Source: Paenibacillus caseinilyticus
GTDB lineage: Bacteria; Bacillota; Bacilli; Paenibacillales; NBRC-103111
Reading direction: 5' to 3'
Assembly: GCF_027533645.1 (NCBI RefSeq)
Contig: NZ_JAQAGY010000016.1
Span: 62,001-126,000, forward strand
DNA length: 64,000 nt
In this document: positions 34,001 to 42,410 of the stretch, piece by piece
Layout: each line of letters opens with the position of its first letter
Position numbering within the stretch: position 1 is the stretch's first letter
The notes under the pieces: generated by a model
Database searches by the model: none
Told to the model about the DNA's origin: nothing
Seen by the model: the letters and a program-made list of their open reading frames with translations, nothing else
Made by a program: the position numbers and the translations under genes

Positions 34001-34852
34001 TCAGCGGGCGGATGCCGCAGCGTGCTGTAGGGTCGGAATCGCGGGGTCAGAGCCCGAGGGGGCAGCGGCATGGGCCAGTTCGAAGGGGAGGCAGAGCGGC
34101 ACCCCGGTGCGGGGGTCCGGAATCAAGTCAGCTTCGATGCCGAATACTTCCCTGAGCACATCCTGCGTCATGACTTCGGCAGGGGAGCCGCTGCTCACCA
34201 CACGGCCGCGCTTGATCGCTACCATGTGATGCGCATAGCGGGAAGCATGGTTGAGATCATGCACGACCATGACCACGGTACGCTGTTCTTCCCGGTTCAA
34301 GGTCTCGAGCAGCTTCAGCACTTCAAGCTGGTGGGCCATGTCGAGGAAGGTGGTCGGCTCGTCGAGGAACAGGATCTCGGTGCCTTGAGCCAGCGCCATG
34401 GCGATCCAGGCACGCTGGCGCTGCCCGCCGGAGAGCTGGTCGACGGGCCGGTCATGGAATTCGGCCATTCCGGTGCGTTCGATGGCCCGGCGCACCATCT
34501 CGCGGTCTTCGGCCGTAAGCGAGCCAAAGCCCTTTTGGTGCGGGAAACGGCCATAGGTCACGAGCTCGGATACCGTAAGCCCTTCGGGGGCTACTGGATT
34601 CTGCGGCAGGATGGCGAGCTGCTTGGCGACCTCCTTGGTAGATTGCCCATGGATCGACTTGCCGTCCAGGAAGACGCCGCCCTTCTGGGGCTTCATGATC
34701 CGGGCCATGGTCTTCAGAATGGTAGATTTGCCGGAGCCGTTGGCTCCGACCAAAGCGGTGATCCGTCCGTGGGGAACCGGCAGATTCAAATTATCCACGA
34801 TCGGCTGCTCCCCATAAGCGATGGAAAGTCCTTCCGTATATAAACGTTCCAA
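34001..34852 (-). CDS. Iron-siderophore ABC transporter ATP-binding protein (FecE/YusV-like)
   Basis: 283 residues. Walker [11 protein letters not shown]-loop [10 protein letters not shown], signature [15 protein letters not shown], Walker [13 protein letters not shown] and H-loop [15 protein letters not shown] are all intact. The [15 protein letters not shown] segment is typical of iron-siderophore/cobalamin ATPases. No permease or binding-protein gene is adjacent, as with YusV of Bacillus subtilis, an ATPase shared by several siderophore permeases. The start is TTG at 34852 with AGGAGG 8 bases upstream. A Fur box sits over the transcription start. The last 25 residues are an Ala/Ser-rich extension. 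Confidence 0.9.
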   Translation of the reverse strand: MERLYTEGLSIAYGEQPIVDNLNLPVPHGRITALVGANGSGKSTILKTMARIMKPQKGGVFLDGKSIHGQSTKEVAKQLAILPQNPVAPEGLTVSELVTYGRFPHQKGFGSLTAEDREMVRRAIERTGMAEFHDRPVDQLSGGQRQRAWIAMALAQGTEILFLDEPTTFLDMAHQLEVLKLLETLNREEQRTVVMVVHDLNHASRYAHHMVAIKRGRVVSSGSPAEVMTQDVLREVFGIEADLIPDPRTGVPLCLPFELAHAAAPSGSDPAIPTLQHAAASAR

Positions 34853-34919
34853 ACGTATGTCCTCCTAGCGGAATACAGCGGCATACTGCAGCTGAGCAGA
34901 ATATAAGACTATGTAAGAA

Positions 34920-34971
34920 CGATAATCATTATCATTTAAGAAGATTATAGCATGATGGGGTGGGAATTCAA
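34920..34971 (-). promoter_or_regulatory. Promoter and Fur box of the siderophore ATPase gene
   Basis: On the minus strand -35 TTGAAT (34971-34966), 16-bp spacer, -10 TATAAT (34949-34944). The 7-1-7 palindrome CGATAAT-C-ATTATCA (34920-34934) lies just downstream of the -10 and matches the Fur box except for its first base. Confidence 0.85.
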
Positions 34972-35015
34972 GGGCATTTTTGGAACATAGGAAGAGCGTG
35001 TTCGTGCGGGAAATG

Positions 35016-35072
35016 AATAAAACACCGCAGACTCTCCTGCGGGGCTGAGCCTCTACGGGAGAGCTGGGGTGT
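35016..35072 (-). terminator. Probable terminator of the double-XRE regulator gene
   Basis: On the minus strand ACACC and CTCTCC pair with GGAGAG and GGTGT around a folded GC-rich centre, followed by TTTTATT. Confidence 0.55.
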
Positions 35073-35111
35073 CTGTTCCTTCCGGGCACAAGGCTTCCCT
35101 CCGGCTCAGCC

Positions 35112-35834
35112 TCACTTGTCAGGCGGGGGCGGAGGCGCTTGTTTCATCGCAAGCTCATACCCTTGGAGAAGGTCGGATATCCTTTGCTTTATGGCCGGTC
35201 CCAGTGGAACATCCTTATAAAACAGAGGCCCCTCCAGAAGCTCTAGCATATTCATGGATGTCGCGGCTTCCGGGCGGTCCGGCGCAGAGGCGGAGCCCGT
35301 CAGGAGCAGGTGAGCGGATGTATGGTAATAGTGAACGAGGGCCAGGAAGGCCTGAAGCTCGGGAAGACGGTATCCTCTCTCGTAAGAAGTAAGCTCCGAA
35401 TAAGAAAAGCCCATCTCCGCGGCTGCTTCGGAACGGGTCAGCCGCCGGGAAGTGCGCAGATACGTCAGCCGGTCGGCTAGAGAGGCCGTGCCTTCGGGAA
35501 TCCGGGCCGGCGGCCGGCCTTCCGAAGCGGCAGGGAAACGGCTGCTCAGCAGCAGTTCATCGACGGATACACGGAAGCCTTCGGAGAGTTGCAGCAACTG
35601 GGTGAGGTTCGGCGCCGCTTCGCCTTGCTCCCACGCCCGGAGCAGATCGGGAGGCAGGGCCGTACGGGAAGCCGCTTCCGCACTGCTCCACCCTTTGCGC
35701 TCGCGAATGGCACGGATGCTCTGGCCGCAGCCATAGAAGCCGGGCGGGGGAGCCGCAAGCGGCTGCGACCCTTCGATGGGCGGTTGGACAAGGGCTTGGA
35801 TTTCTTCCGGCGTTAACAGGTTATATAACAGCAT
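35112..35834 (-). CDS. Regulator with two XRE-type helix-turn-helix domains
   Basis: 240 residues. Two XRE/Cro-like domains can be read: about 40-97 (IRAIRERKGWSSAEAASRTALPPDLL, ending RVSVDELLL) and about 120-178 (LTYLRTSRRLTRSEAAAEMGFSYSEL, ending HTSAHLLLTG). The C-terminal 50 residues form a helical tail ending in a run of prolines. No sensor or enzymatic domain is seen. Tandem XRE domains in one chain suggest that one polypeptide contacts both half-sites, or that it senses a protein partner. GAGGAC precedes the ATG. Target genes are unknown. Confidence 0.75.
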   Translation of the reverse strand: MLLYNLLTPEEIQALVQPPIEGSQPLAAPPPGFYGCGQSIRAIRERKGWSSAEAASRTALPPDLLRAWEQGEAAPNLTQLLQLSEGFRVSVDELLLSSRFPAASEGRPPARIPEGTASLADRLTYLRTSRRLTRSEAAAEMGFSYSELTSYERGYRLPELQAFLALVHYYHTSAHLLLTGSASAPDRPEAATSMNMLELLEGPLFYKDVPLGPAIKQRISDLLQGYELAMKQAPPPPPDK

Positions 35835-36177
35835 AGGGTCCTCACTGGTTCCGGGTTCATTGGTTTTTGTTACCCAAAGGATACGTCTGCCGGCATGATT
35901 TTATTCCCGCGATTGTGATTGCAATGGTGCTGGTGTCGTGCGGGCCGGCGGCTGGGTTTCGGGCGTGCAGCTCCCTCTTTTGTTACAGCTCCACTGTCTA
36001 AGGTACAATGAAGACGGGCCGGCAAGCTTCACGCTGCATGGCATAAGGGCGTATTCCTTGGTTTGCTTTCATTGGTTTGCTTTCATTGCTTCATGGTATT
36101 CTCAGCACGCCTTCAGCAAGGATTCAGGAAGAGATGGGATACTATCCTATAGCAGATAGGAAGAGGGGGCGACAGCC
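35835..36177. other. Divergent intergenic region before the two-component system
   Basis: Holds the tandem 14-bp repeat at 36058-36085 and probably the promoters of the XRE regulator (leftward) and the response regulator (rightward). No gene is supported. Confidence 0.5.
36058..36085 (+). repeat. Tandem 14-bp direct repeat upstream of the response regulator
   Basis: TTGGTTTGCTTTCA occurs twice back to back, followed by TTGCTTCA. Paired TTTCATTG elements 14 bases apart could be a binding site for the OmpR-class regulator encoded 93 bases downstream. Confidence 0.5.
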
Positions 36178-36861
36178 ATGGCACAAGTGAAAGGCATTCG
36201 CATCATGCTGGTGGACGATGAGCCGAACATTCTGCAGTTTCTGGAGCTCGGGCTGCAAAATGAAGGGTTCGAGGTACGGACGGCACCGGACGGGATGACC
36301 GCCATTACGATAGCAAAAGAATTCCAGCCGCATATCGCCATTCTTGATGTGATGATGCCGGGGATGGACGGCTTTGAAGTATGCCGGATGCTGAAGAAAA
36401 CGGAGCAGCTCGCCGTCATTATGCTGACAGCCAAAGACGAGGTGGACGACCGGGTGAAGGGCCTGAACCTCGGGGCCGACGATTACATGGTGAAGCCGTT
36501 CAGTTTTGAAGAGCTGCTCGCGCGCATTCAGGCAAGAGTCCGCAATCAGTTCCCGCATCTGTTCGGGGAAGTGGTGAAGGGGCCCTTCCGGATGGACGAC
36601 CGGCGCAAAGAAATTCATCTCCACGACCGGCTGCTGGAGCTGTCGCCGACAGAGTACGAGCTGCTGAAGTTTCTGGTGACCAATCACGGGCTGGTACTCA
36701 GCAAATCCATGATTTTGGATAAAGTCTGGGGCTATGATTTTGGCGGGGAAGAGAATATCGTCGAGGTGTATATCCGCTCCTTGCGGGAGAAGCTGCAGGA
36801 TAAAGAGCACACGCTGATCCGGACGCTCCGCGGGGCCGGATACAGGCTGGACTTGTCATGA
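36178..36861 (+). CDS. OmpR/PhoB family response regulator
   Basis: 227 residues. Receiver domain at about 7-120 with acidic pair DDE in LVDDEPN, phosphoacceptor Asp in ILDVMMPGMDGFE, Thr in MLTAKDE and Lys in MVKPFSF. Winged-helix DNA-binding domain at about 128-226 (LSPTEYELLKFLVTNHG, then VEVYIRSLREKL and RTLRGAGYRL). It ends in an ATGA overlap with the histidine kinase gene. A ribosome binding site GGGGGCGA is close to the ATG. Its stimulus and targets are unknown. Confidence 0.92.
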   Translation: MAQVKGIRIMLVDDEPNILQFLELGLQNEGFEVRTAPDGMTAITIAKEFQPHIAILDVMMPGMDGFEVCRMLKKTEQLAVIMLTAKDEVDDRVKGLNLGADDYMVKPFSFEELLARIQARVRNQFPHLFGEVVKGPFRMDDRRKEIHLHDRLLELSPTEYELLKFLVTNHGLVLSKSMILDKVWGYDFGGEENIVEVYIRSLREKLQDKEHTLIRTLRGAGYRLDLS

Positions 36862-38468
36862 AGAGGGCGGGGAATAGGAGAAAGGGCCTGCTTCCCGAGC
36901 GCGGTTCCCTCCGCATTCAGCTCCTCTCGCGTTCCCTGCTGATTCTGGCGGTGCTGCTGATCCTCATCGGGTTGTTCCAGTATGTCGTGATGAAAAATTT
37001 CATCTACAAGAACAAGGCCGAGACGATGCAGCGGCAGGTGATGTCGATCCCACGCGACCTGCTGCAAGGGGATGCGCAGCAGGATCGTATGCCGCAGGGC
37101 GGCACGGGGCAAGGCAGCGGCATGCCCGGGGAGGCCGGCGTCGGCGTCGGCCAGTCTGGCGAGGCGGGTCAGGCCGACGGCCAGCAGGACAACGCCGGGC
37201 AGATCAGCGGACAGACGAGCCCCGGGACCGGCGGCAACCCGCAGGGGGGCAGACGCCAGCCGTGGGTATTCCCCGACTCGGCGATTGTTCATGTTGGGGC
37301 TGAGGGCCAGTTCACGGTGCTGTCGAAGTGGCCCGGCAGCGGGGAGCCCCCCCAGCTGGACGCGGCCATCTATACGGACGCGATGAAGCGCAAAGGGCTC
37401 GGTACGAACTACCGGGTAGCGGCGGACAGTGCGGGAGTCGAGCAGCTCGTGGTGCTGCAGTCCGTTCCGTCGGGACCGGGACGAACGGAAGGGCTGATGC
37501 AGATCAGTACGCCAACCGGACCGATGAAGGAGGTGTTGATCCGGCAGCTCCTGACCTTCCTGCTGCTGTCGGTGCTCGCGATGGCCTTCGGTCTGCTCGG
37601 CTTCCTGCCGGTGCTCCGCCGGACGCTGGTGCCTTTGAACAATATGGTCGGCACGGTGGAGCAGATCGACGCAGGGAACTTGGCTACAAGGTTCCCTGCC
37701 TACCAAGGGCAGCATGAGATTGACAGGCTGGCCGAATCGTTCAATGGGATGCTGGAGCGGCTCGAGACGTCCTTCGAGGCGGAGAAAGAGCTCCAAGAAG
37801 GCATGCGCCGCTTCGTCGCCGATGCGTCCCATGAGCTGAGGACGCCGCTGACCTCGATTCACGGCTTTCTCGAAGTGCTGCTGCGCGGTGCGGCCCAACA
37901 GCCCGAACAGCTGGATAAGGCGCTGCGCAGCATGCATGGCGAGTCTGCGCGCATGAACAAGCTGGTGAACGATCTGCTCCAGCTCGCTAAGCTCGACCGC
38001 ACGCCTCATATCGAGCTGAAGGAAGGCAGTCTGGACCGCGTCGTCCGGGAGATGGAGCCTCAGCTCCGGCTGCTGGCCGGCGCCCGGCAGCTCGAGCTCG
38101 TGCTGGAGCCGGAACTCCGGAGCGCTTACGATGCCGACAAGATGAAGCAGGTGATCTTGAATTTGTTCCACAATGCGGTGCAGCATACGGTTGAGGAACA
38201 GGGCCGGATCCGGATCATTGCCGAATCGTCGCAGGAGGGCGTACACTTGTCCGTAGAAGACAACGGTCCGGGCATTGCGGCAGAGCATCTGCCCCTTCTG
38301 TTTGACCGGTTCTACCGGAGCGACTCGTCCCGTACGCGCAAGTACGGCGGAGCCGGACTGGGCCTGGCGATCACAAAGTCCATTGTGGATGCGCACGGCG
38401 GAACCATCGCCGTCTTCAGCGTGGAAGGCGAAGGCAGTACCTTTAAGGTCACCCTCCCGAAGCCCTGA
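36858..38468 (+). CDS. Sensor histidine kinase with a low-complexity extracellular insert
   Basis: 536 residues. Membrane helices at about 26-48 and 228-250. The extracellular part (49-227) contains a Gly/Gln/Pro-rich low-complexity stretch at about 72-136 made largely of GQ and GG units, unusual for this type of sensor. Then HAMP (VPLNNMVGTVEQIDAGNLATRF), dimerisation/phosphorylation helix with ASHELRTPLTSIHG, and ATPase domain with N-box LFHNAVQHT, G1 VEDNGPGI, F-box LFDRFYRSD and G2 GGAGLGLAI. Translationally coupled to the response regulator by a 4-base overlap. It may control the secreted repeat protein encoded next, which is only an inference from position. Confidence 0.92.
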   Translation: MKRAGNRRKGLLPERGSLRIQLLSRSLLILAVLLILIGLFQYVVMKNFIYKNKAETMQRQVMSIPRDLLQGDAQQDRMPQGGTGQGSGMPGEAGVGVGQSGEAGQADGQQDNAGQISGQTSPGTGGNPQGGRRQPWVFPDSAIVHVGAEGQFTVLSKWPGSGEPPQLDAAIYTDAMKRKGLGTNYRVAADSAGVEQLVVLQSVPSGPGRTEGLMQISTPTGPMKEVLIRQLLTFLLLSVLAMAFGLLGFLPVLRRTLVPLNNMVGTVEQIDAGNLATRFPAYQGQHEIDRLAESFNGMLERLETSFEAEKELQEGMRRFVADASHELRTPLTSIHGFLEVLLRGAAQQPEQLDKALRSMHGESARMNKLVNDLLQLAKLDRTPHIELKEGSLDRVVREMEPQLRLLAGARQLELVLEPELRSAYDADKMKQVILNLFHNAVQHTVEEQGRIRIIAESSQEGVHLSVEDNGPGIAAEHLPLLFDRFYRSDSSRTRKYGGAGLGLAITKSIVDAHGGTIAVFSVEGEGSTFKVTLPKP

Positions 38469-38494
38469 AAGGAACTATATTTCCATAGGTTAGA

Positions 38495-38541
38495 CAACGG
38501 CACCCTGCCGCGCAGCCACTTGCGCGGCAGGGTGCCGTTTG
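38495..38541 (+). terminator. Terminator of the two-component operon
   Basis: ACGGCACCCTGCCGCGC (38497-38513) pairs perfectly with GCGCGGCAGGGTGCCGT (38522-38538), continued by AAC/GTT pairs and TTGTTGTT. Confidence 0.88.
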
Positions 38542-38757
38542 TTGTTATGGATGCTGCCGCGGCAGGAAGATGGCAGGAAGGTGCTGCCGGGGATGGTCTG
38601 GGAGAGCAGCACGTGTTTCGTTTCAGCAAACTCAAAGCGGGCACTCAGGAAGCATTCAGTTAAGGGAGGTAAGATAGGTCTTGTAAGAAAGGCAAGGACA
38701 ACAACAAGCAGAAACAAGCAGATAACCCCAAACTTAAACTAACAGGAGGAATTACAC

Positions 38758-39591
38758 ATGAAAAACTTCAATAAGAAAGTCATCGCAACAACACTGGGTG
38801 CCGTATTCGCGATCGGAGCTATGGGCTCGGTGTTTGCTGCGGAAGCCTCGACAACAACATCCGATACAGGAAGCACATCGGTAGTAAAGTCGATGACCTT
38901 CAAGAAAGACCGCGGAGGCAAGAACCTGGAAGCTCTCGCAGCCGAGAAGGGCATCACGGTCGACGAGCTGAAGGCGCAGATGGAGCAGGAGCGCGGCGGG
39001 CATGGCGGTCCTAAGGGCGGCCACGGCGGCCCGGACTTCGAAGCTCTGGCAGCCGAGAAGGGCATCACGGTAGACGAGCTGAAGGCGCAGATGGAGCAGG
39101 AGCGTGAGGCGAAGCTGACGGAGATGGCCGCGGAGAAGGGCATCACGGTAGATGAGCTGAAAGCGCAGATGGAGCAGGAGCGCGGCGGGCATGGCGGTCC
39201 TAAGGGCGGCCACGGCGGCCCGGACTTTGAAGCTCTCGCAGCCGAAAAGGGCATCACGGTCGACGAGCTGAAGGCGCAGATGGAGCAGGAGCGTGAAGCG
39301 AAGCTGACGGAGATGGCCGCGGAGAAGGGAATCACGGTAGATGAGCTCAAAGCGCAGATGGAGCAGGAGCGCGGCGGGCATGGCAGTCCTAAGGGCGGCC
39401 ACGGCGGCCCGGACTTTGAAGCTCTCGCAGCCGAAAAGGGCATCACGGTCGACGAGCTGAAGGCGCAGATGGAGCAGGAGCGTGAAGCGAAGCTGGAGAA
39501 GCGTGCAGCCGAGAAAGGCATCACGGTCGATGAGTTGAAAGCGCAGATGGAGCAGGAACGCGCTGCCCGTGAAACGAAAGCAAGCGAGTAA
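38758..39591 (+). CDS. Secreted seven-repeat protein with Gly/His-rich linkers
   Basis: 277 residues. Signal peptide 1-27 (GSVFA, then AEAS). The rest is seven near-identical copies of AAEKGITVDELKAQMEQER, each a short helix-turn-helix-like unit, joined alternately by a Gly/His/Pro linker (GGHGGPKGGHGGPDFEA) and a charged helix linker (EAKLTEM). The linkers have repeated HGG/HGS units that could bind metal. No known family is recognised with confidence. AGGAGG precedes the ATG, and the gene has its own terminator. Near-identity of repeats at DNA level points to recent expansion by recombination. Confidence 0.85.
   Translation: MKNFNKKVIATTLGAVFAIGAMGSVFAAEASTTTSDTGSTSVVKSMTFKKDRGGKNLEALAAEKGITVDELKAQMEQERGGHGGPKGGHGGPDFEALAAEKGITVDELKAQMEQEREAKLTEMAAEKGITVDELKAQMEQERGGHGGPKGGHGGPDFEALAAEKGITVDELKAQMEQEREAKLTEMAAEKGITVDELKAQMEQERGGHGSPKGGHGGPDFEALAAEKGITVDELKAQMEQEREAKLEKRAAEKGITVDELKAQMEQERAARETKASE
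38941..39560 (+). repeat. In-gene tandem repeats with alternating 111/78-bp spacing
   Basis: The GCATCACGGT (or GAATCACGGT) core of successive units occurs at 38951, 39062, 39140, 39251, 39329, 39440 and 39518, i.e. steps of 111, 78, 111, 78, 111 and 78 bp, a 189-bp higher-order period kept in frame. Confidence 0.9.
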
Positions 39592-39603
39592 GAATCAACT
39601 GCG

Positions 39604-39640
39604 AAAGAGCGGATTCCCGTCTGGGACATCCGCTCTTTTT
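39604..39640 (+). terminator. Terminator of the seven-repeat protein gene
   Basis: AAAGAGCGGA (39604-39613) pairs with TCCGCTCTTT (39629-39638), continuing into TTT. Confidence 0.88.
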
Positions 39641-39776
39641 TGTTTATCGGCGAAATTTCCATTGGGGTATATGCCCATAAATGGATACGGTAACACATTT
39701 CCCGCATAATACGACGCAGCTGCTGTCCAATGAACTCGGTAGTGGGCGACTACCCCTGACGGTGTGAGGACTCACG

Positions 39777-42089
39777 CTACCCTTCCTTGCCCGCATACTT
39801 GGTCCGGTATTGGCCGGGCGTCATATCCTCGAGCTTGCGGAAGGAGCGGATAAAGTTCTGCGGATTGTTATAGCCGAGCTTCTGGGCGATATCCTTGATC
39901 GGCATATCGGTCTCGATCAGCCACTGCTTCGCCATCTGGAACCGGTACGTCGTCAGGTAGTCGCTAAACGATAGGTTGGTCTCTTTCTTGAAGACGCTGC
40001 TGAGGTACGATGCATTGTAATGCAGCTTGGCCGCGCACTCCTCCAAGGTCAGGTCCGTATCGAAATGCTGATGAATGAGATCGATGATCTCTTCCGACAA
40101 GCTCCGGTACTGCGAATCGCTGCGGTCGCGGAACACACCGGTCATTGGCCCGATGATCCGCCTGCGGAACCACTTCTCGATATCCGCGGGCACATAGAGC
40201 TCGAGCAGCTCTTCGTAGAGGGAACCGTCTTCGGGCTGAATGACGTTAAGCGCTATGCCCGATTCCTGCATGACGGTCATGAGGTGGTTGAGCAGCCGGA
40301 CCAGGGACGTCTGGTATTCCTGCGGTGTGCGTTCCTTCCGGAACACCTCGCCCATCCACTGTGTGAGCAGCTCGTTCGCCCGCTCTTCGTCCGCAAGCTT
40401 GATGGAATCGACAAGCTCGTTCTCCACCTGCTGGGGGAAAGGAGAAATCAGCGTGTGCTTGCCGGAGTTCACGTTGGCGTAGTGGATAATGACGCCTTCG
40501 CCGAGCTTCAGCCGGTGCTTCAGCGCTTCCATGCCTTCATGGTAGGCGCGCGGCGCCTTGGCGAGGGTACGGAAGGGCAGGGAGATCCCGATCGATACCA
40601 CGAGATCCAGGAAGGACCGGATATGCGACTGAATGGACTCCGTCACCTGATACAAGTAAGCATTGAACTCCTCCGGCGTCATGTTCCCTTGGCCGAGCAG
40701 CGTAACCTGGGTCTGATCCACAATGACGGGCGTCAGCCGGTTCTGGGCAGAGATCAGGTCCTCGATAATATTGTTGGCCGCAAAGAGCAGCAGGTCCAGA
40801 TCCTTGGCATCATAGCGGGTCTGCTCCAGGCGGTCGATCTGCAGGGTGAGAACGGCAAGGTGCTCCCAGGAGGCGATGGAAGCCGCATAACCGTACAGCG
40901 CCATCTTGTCTTCGAGCTCGCCCTGCTTCACGTTGCCTTGGTACCAGCGGGTCAGGAAGAAGGTGCGGACCTGCTGGGTATTCTGGTGAAGCTCGTGCTT
41001 CAGGCTTGTATTGGAGCGGAACATATCCTGAATATGCTCATGAATGAGCTGGAATTCGTTCTGCTTCTTGTCCGCCGGGTCCGGGAGCTTGTCCGATATG
41101 GCCCGGACGATACCGCGAATCGGCGTATACATCCGGCGCGACCCGAGCCATACGGCGCCTACCGACATGCCGGCGAGCACAAGACAGACATACAGCGTGA
41201 ACCAGCCGATCGAACGGGCCTCCTCCGTAATGGCGCCGATCTCCGTGAACGAAGCATAGATCCAGCCGTTAAACTCCGAGTGCACGTAAGTAACGGATGT
41301 CGGTCCCGAAGGCAGGTTGACTTCGAATTGCCCGACCTTCTCCGCACGGAACCGGGGCAGGTCTTCTTCGTTCATGTAACCGATTTCCGGTAAGCGCTTG
41401 CCGATTAACGATTCGTCGGGATGCACCATGATGCGGAAGTCTTTATCGAAGATCATCACATCCTGCTTCTTCGTGTCGTCCTTGATCATGGAGGCGAGCG
41501 AACAGGCTGGAATGGAGGCATAGACGACGCCGCGCTTCTCGGAGCTCAGGAGCGGCAGCTTGCGCACCTGCGTCAGAGTATAGGCACAGCTGCCCGGCAT
41601 GGTCTCCCCGAGCGTGCCGCTCTTATGCAGCACCCATGTGGAGTTCAGCGGGAGCTTCTGGTATTCCTGCAGCTTGACCTTGGCCGGATAGCTCTCGAGC
41701 GCGAACAACCCGGAGTTGTTGACCACCCAGCCGTTGGCCTCGTTCATCAATACGATATCGGATACCAGCGTGTCGATCGATTGCATGAGACTCATCTCAC
41801 GCCGCAGGTTGTTATAGATCTGGAAGTTGTAATAATCCAGCGGGCTGTAGAGTGCATCCTGCATCAGCGTCGAGTTGCTGAGGTTCGTCAGGTTCTGGTC
41901 CAGACGCTTCAGCACCTGTTCCACGTTCCCGTTGGTCTGCTTCATGATCTGAATATTGCCGAGGTTCACCTGGCTCTGAATCGATTCGGACGATTTCAGA
42001 TAGGAGAATAGGCCAAGCGCGAGCACCGGCAAGATGCTGAGCATGCAGCCGAACAGAATCATCTTGGTATACCAACTGTACTTGCTCAA
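39777..42089 (-). CDS. Membrane-anchored AraC family regulator with extracellular sensor
   Basis: 770 residues. Membrane helix at about 8-30, a Cache-like extracellular domain at about 31-293, second helix at about 294-316, a cytoplasmic linker, and an AraC-type DNA-binding domain at about 665-765 with both helix-turn-helix units (LTLEECAAKLHYNASYLSSVFKKE and IKDIAQKLGYNNPQNFIRSFRK). This one-component layout is common in Paenibacillus beside sugar ABC transporters. It starts with TTG (42087-42089) behind GGAGGGC. It is divergent from the binding-protein gene at 42411, which it probably activates; a pair of direct repeats lies between them. Confidence 0.9.
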   Translation of the reverse strand: MSKYSWYTKMILFGCMLSILPVLALGLFSYLKSSESIQSQVNLGNIQIMKQTNGNVEQVLKRLDQNLTNLSNSTLMQDALYSPLDYYNFQIYNNLRREMSLMQSIDTLVSDIVLMNEANGWVVNNSGLFALESYPAKVKLQEYQKLPLNSTWVLHKSGTLGETMPGSCAYTLTQVRKLPLLSSEKRGVVYASIPACSLASMIKDDTKKQDVMIFDKDFRIMVHPDESLIGKRLPEIGYMNEEDLPRFRAEKVGQFEVNLPSGPTSVTYVHSEFNGWIYASFTEIGAITEEARSIGWFTLYVCLVLAGMSVGAVWLGSRRMYTPIRGIVRAISDKLPDPADKKQNEFQLIHEHIQDMFRSNTSLKHELHQNTQQVRTFFLTRWYQGNVKQGELEDKMALYGYAASIASWEHLAVLTLQIDRLEQTRYDAKDLDLLLFAANNIIEDLISAQNRLTPVIVDQTQVTLLGQGNMTPEEFNAYLYQVTESIQSHIRSFLDLVVSIGISLPFRTLAKAPRAYHEGMEALKHRLKLGEGVIIHYANVNSGKHTLISPFPQQVENELVDSIKLADEERANELLTQWMGEVFRKERTPQEYQTSLVRLLNHLMTVMQESGIALNVIQPEDGSLYEELLELYVPADIEKWFRRRIIGPMTGVFRDRSDSQYRSLSEEIIDLIHQHFDTDLTLEECAAKLHYNASYLSSVFKKETNLSFSDYLTTYRFQMAKQWLIETDMPIKDIAQKLGYNNPQNFIRSFRKLEDMTPGQYRTKYAGKEG

Positions 42090-42410
42090 AGGTGTTGCCC
42101 TCCTTCTCCATCCGGTACAAGACAGTTCTCAAGTAACCATTGTAGGGATAGCCGCGAAACGCTGGCAATAATCATTTGCGTCAAAATAATCATTACATTG
42201 GCTCTGCCTGCAATCCGGGGCTTATCCCCGCCAGCAGGGCTTGTTGCTTCAGGAGAGCGGCAGCTCCCAATCGCAGGATTATGTACGTACCGCCGAACTC
42301 CATTATATGCTGAGTGCAAGACAAACGGCAATCCTGCAGTAACGCGGAACAACAGCCAGAGCATCCAGGTACAACGATTGCGAACCTATCCGGGAGGTCG
42401 AACTTCACTT
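42090..42410. other. Divergent control region of the pectin/hemicellulose locus
   Basis: Contains AATAATCATT twice, at 42167-42176 and 42185-42194, an 18-bp repeat interval suited to an AraC-type dimer on one DNA face. No convincing -35/-10 pair was identified. An open frame runs through from 42198 but has no ribosome binding site until 42411. Confidence 0.45.

Noticed and set aside
42150..42165. Catabolite-responsive element before the sugar-binding protein
   Set aside because: The GAAACGCTGGCAA stretch has too many mismatches to the cre consensus.
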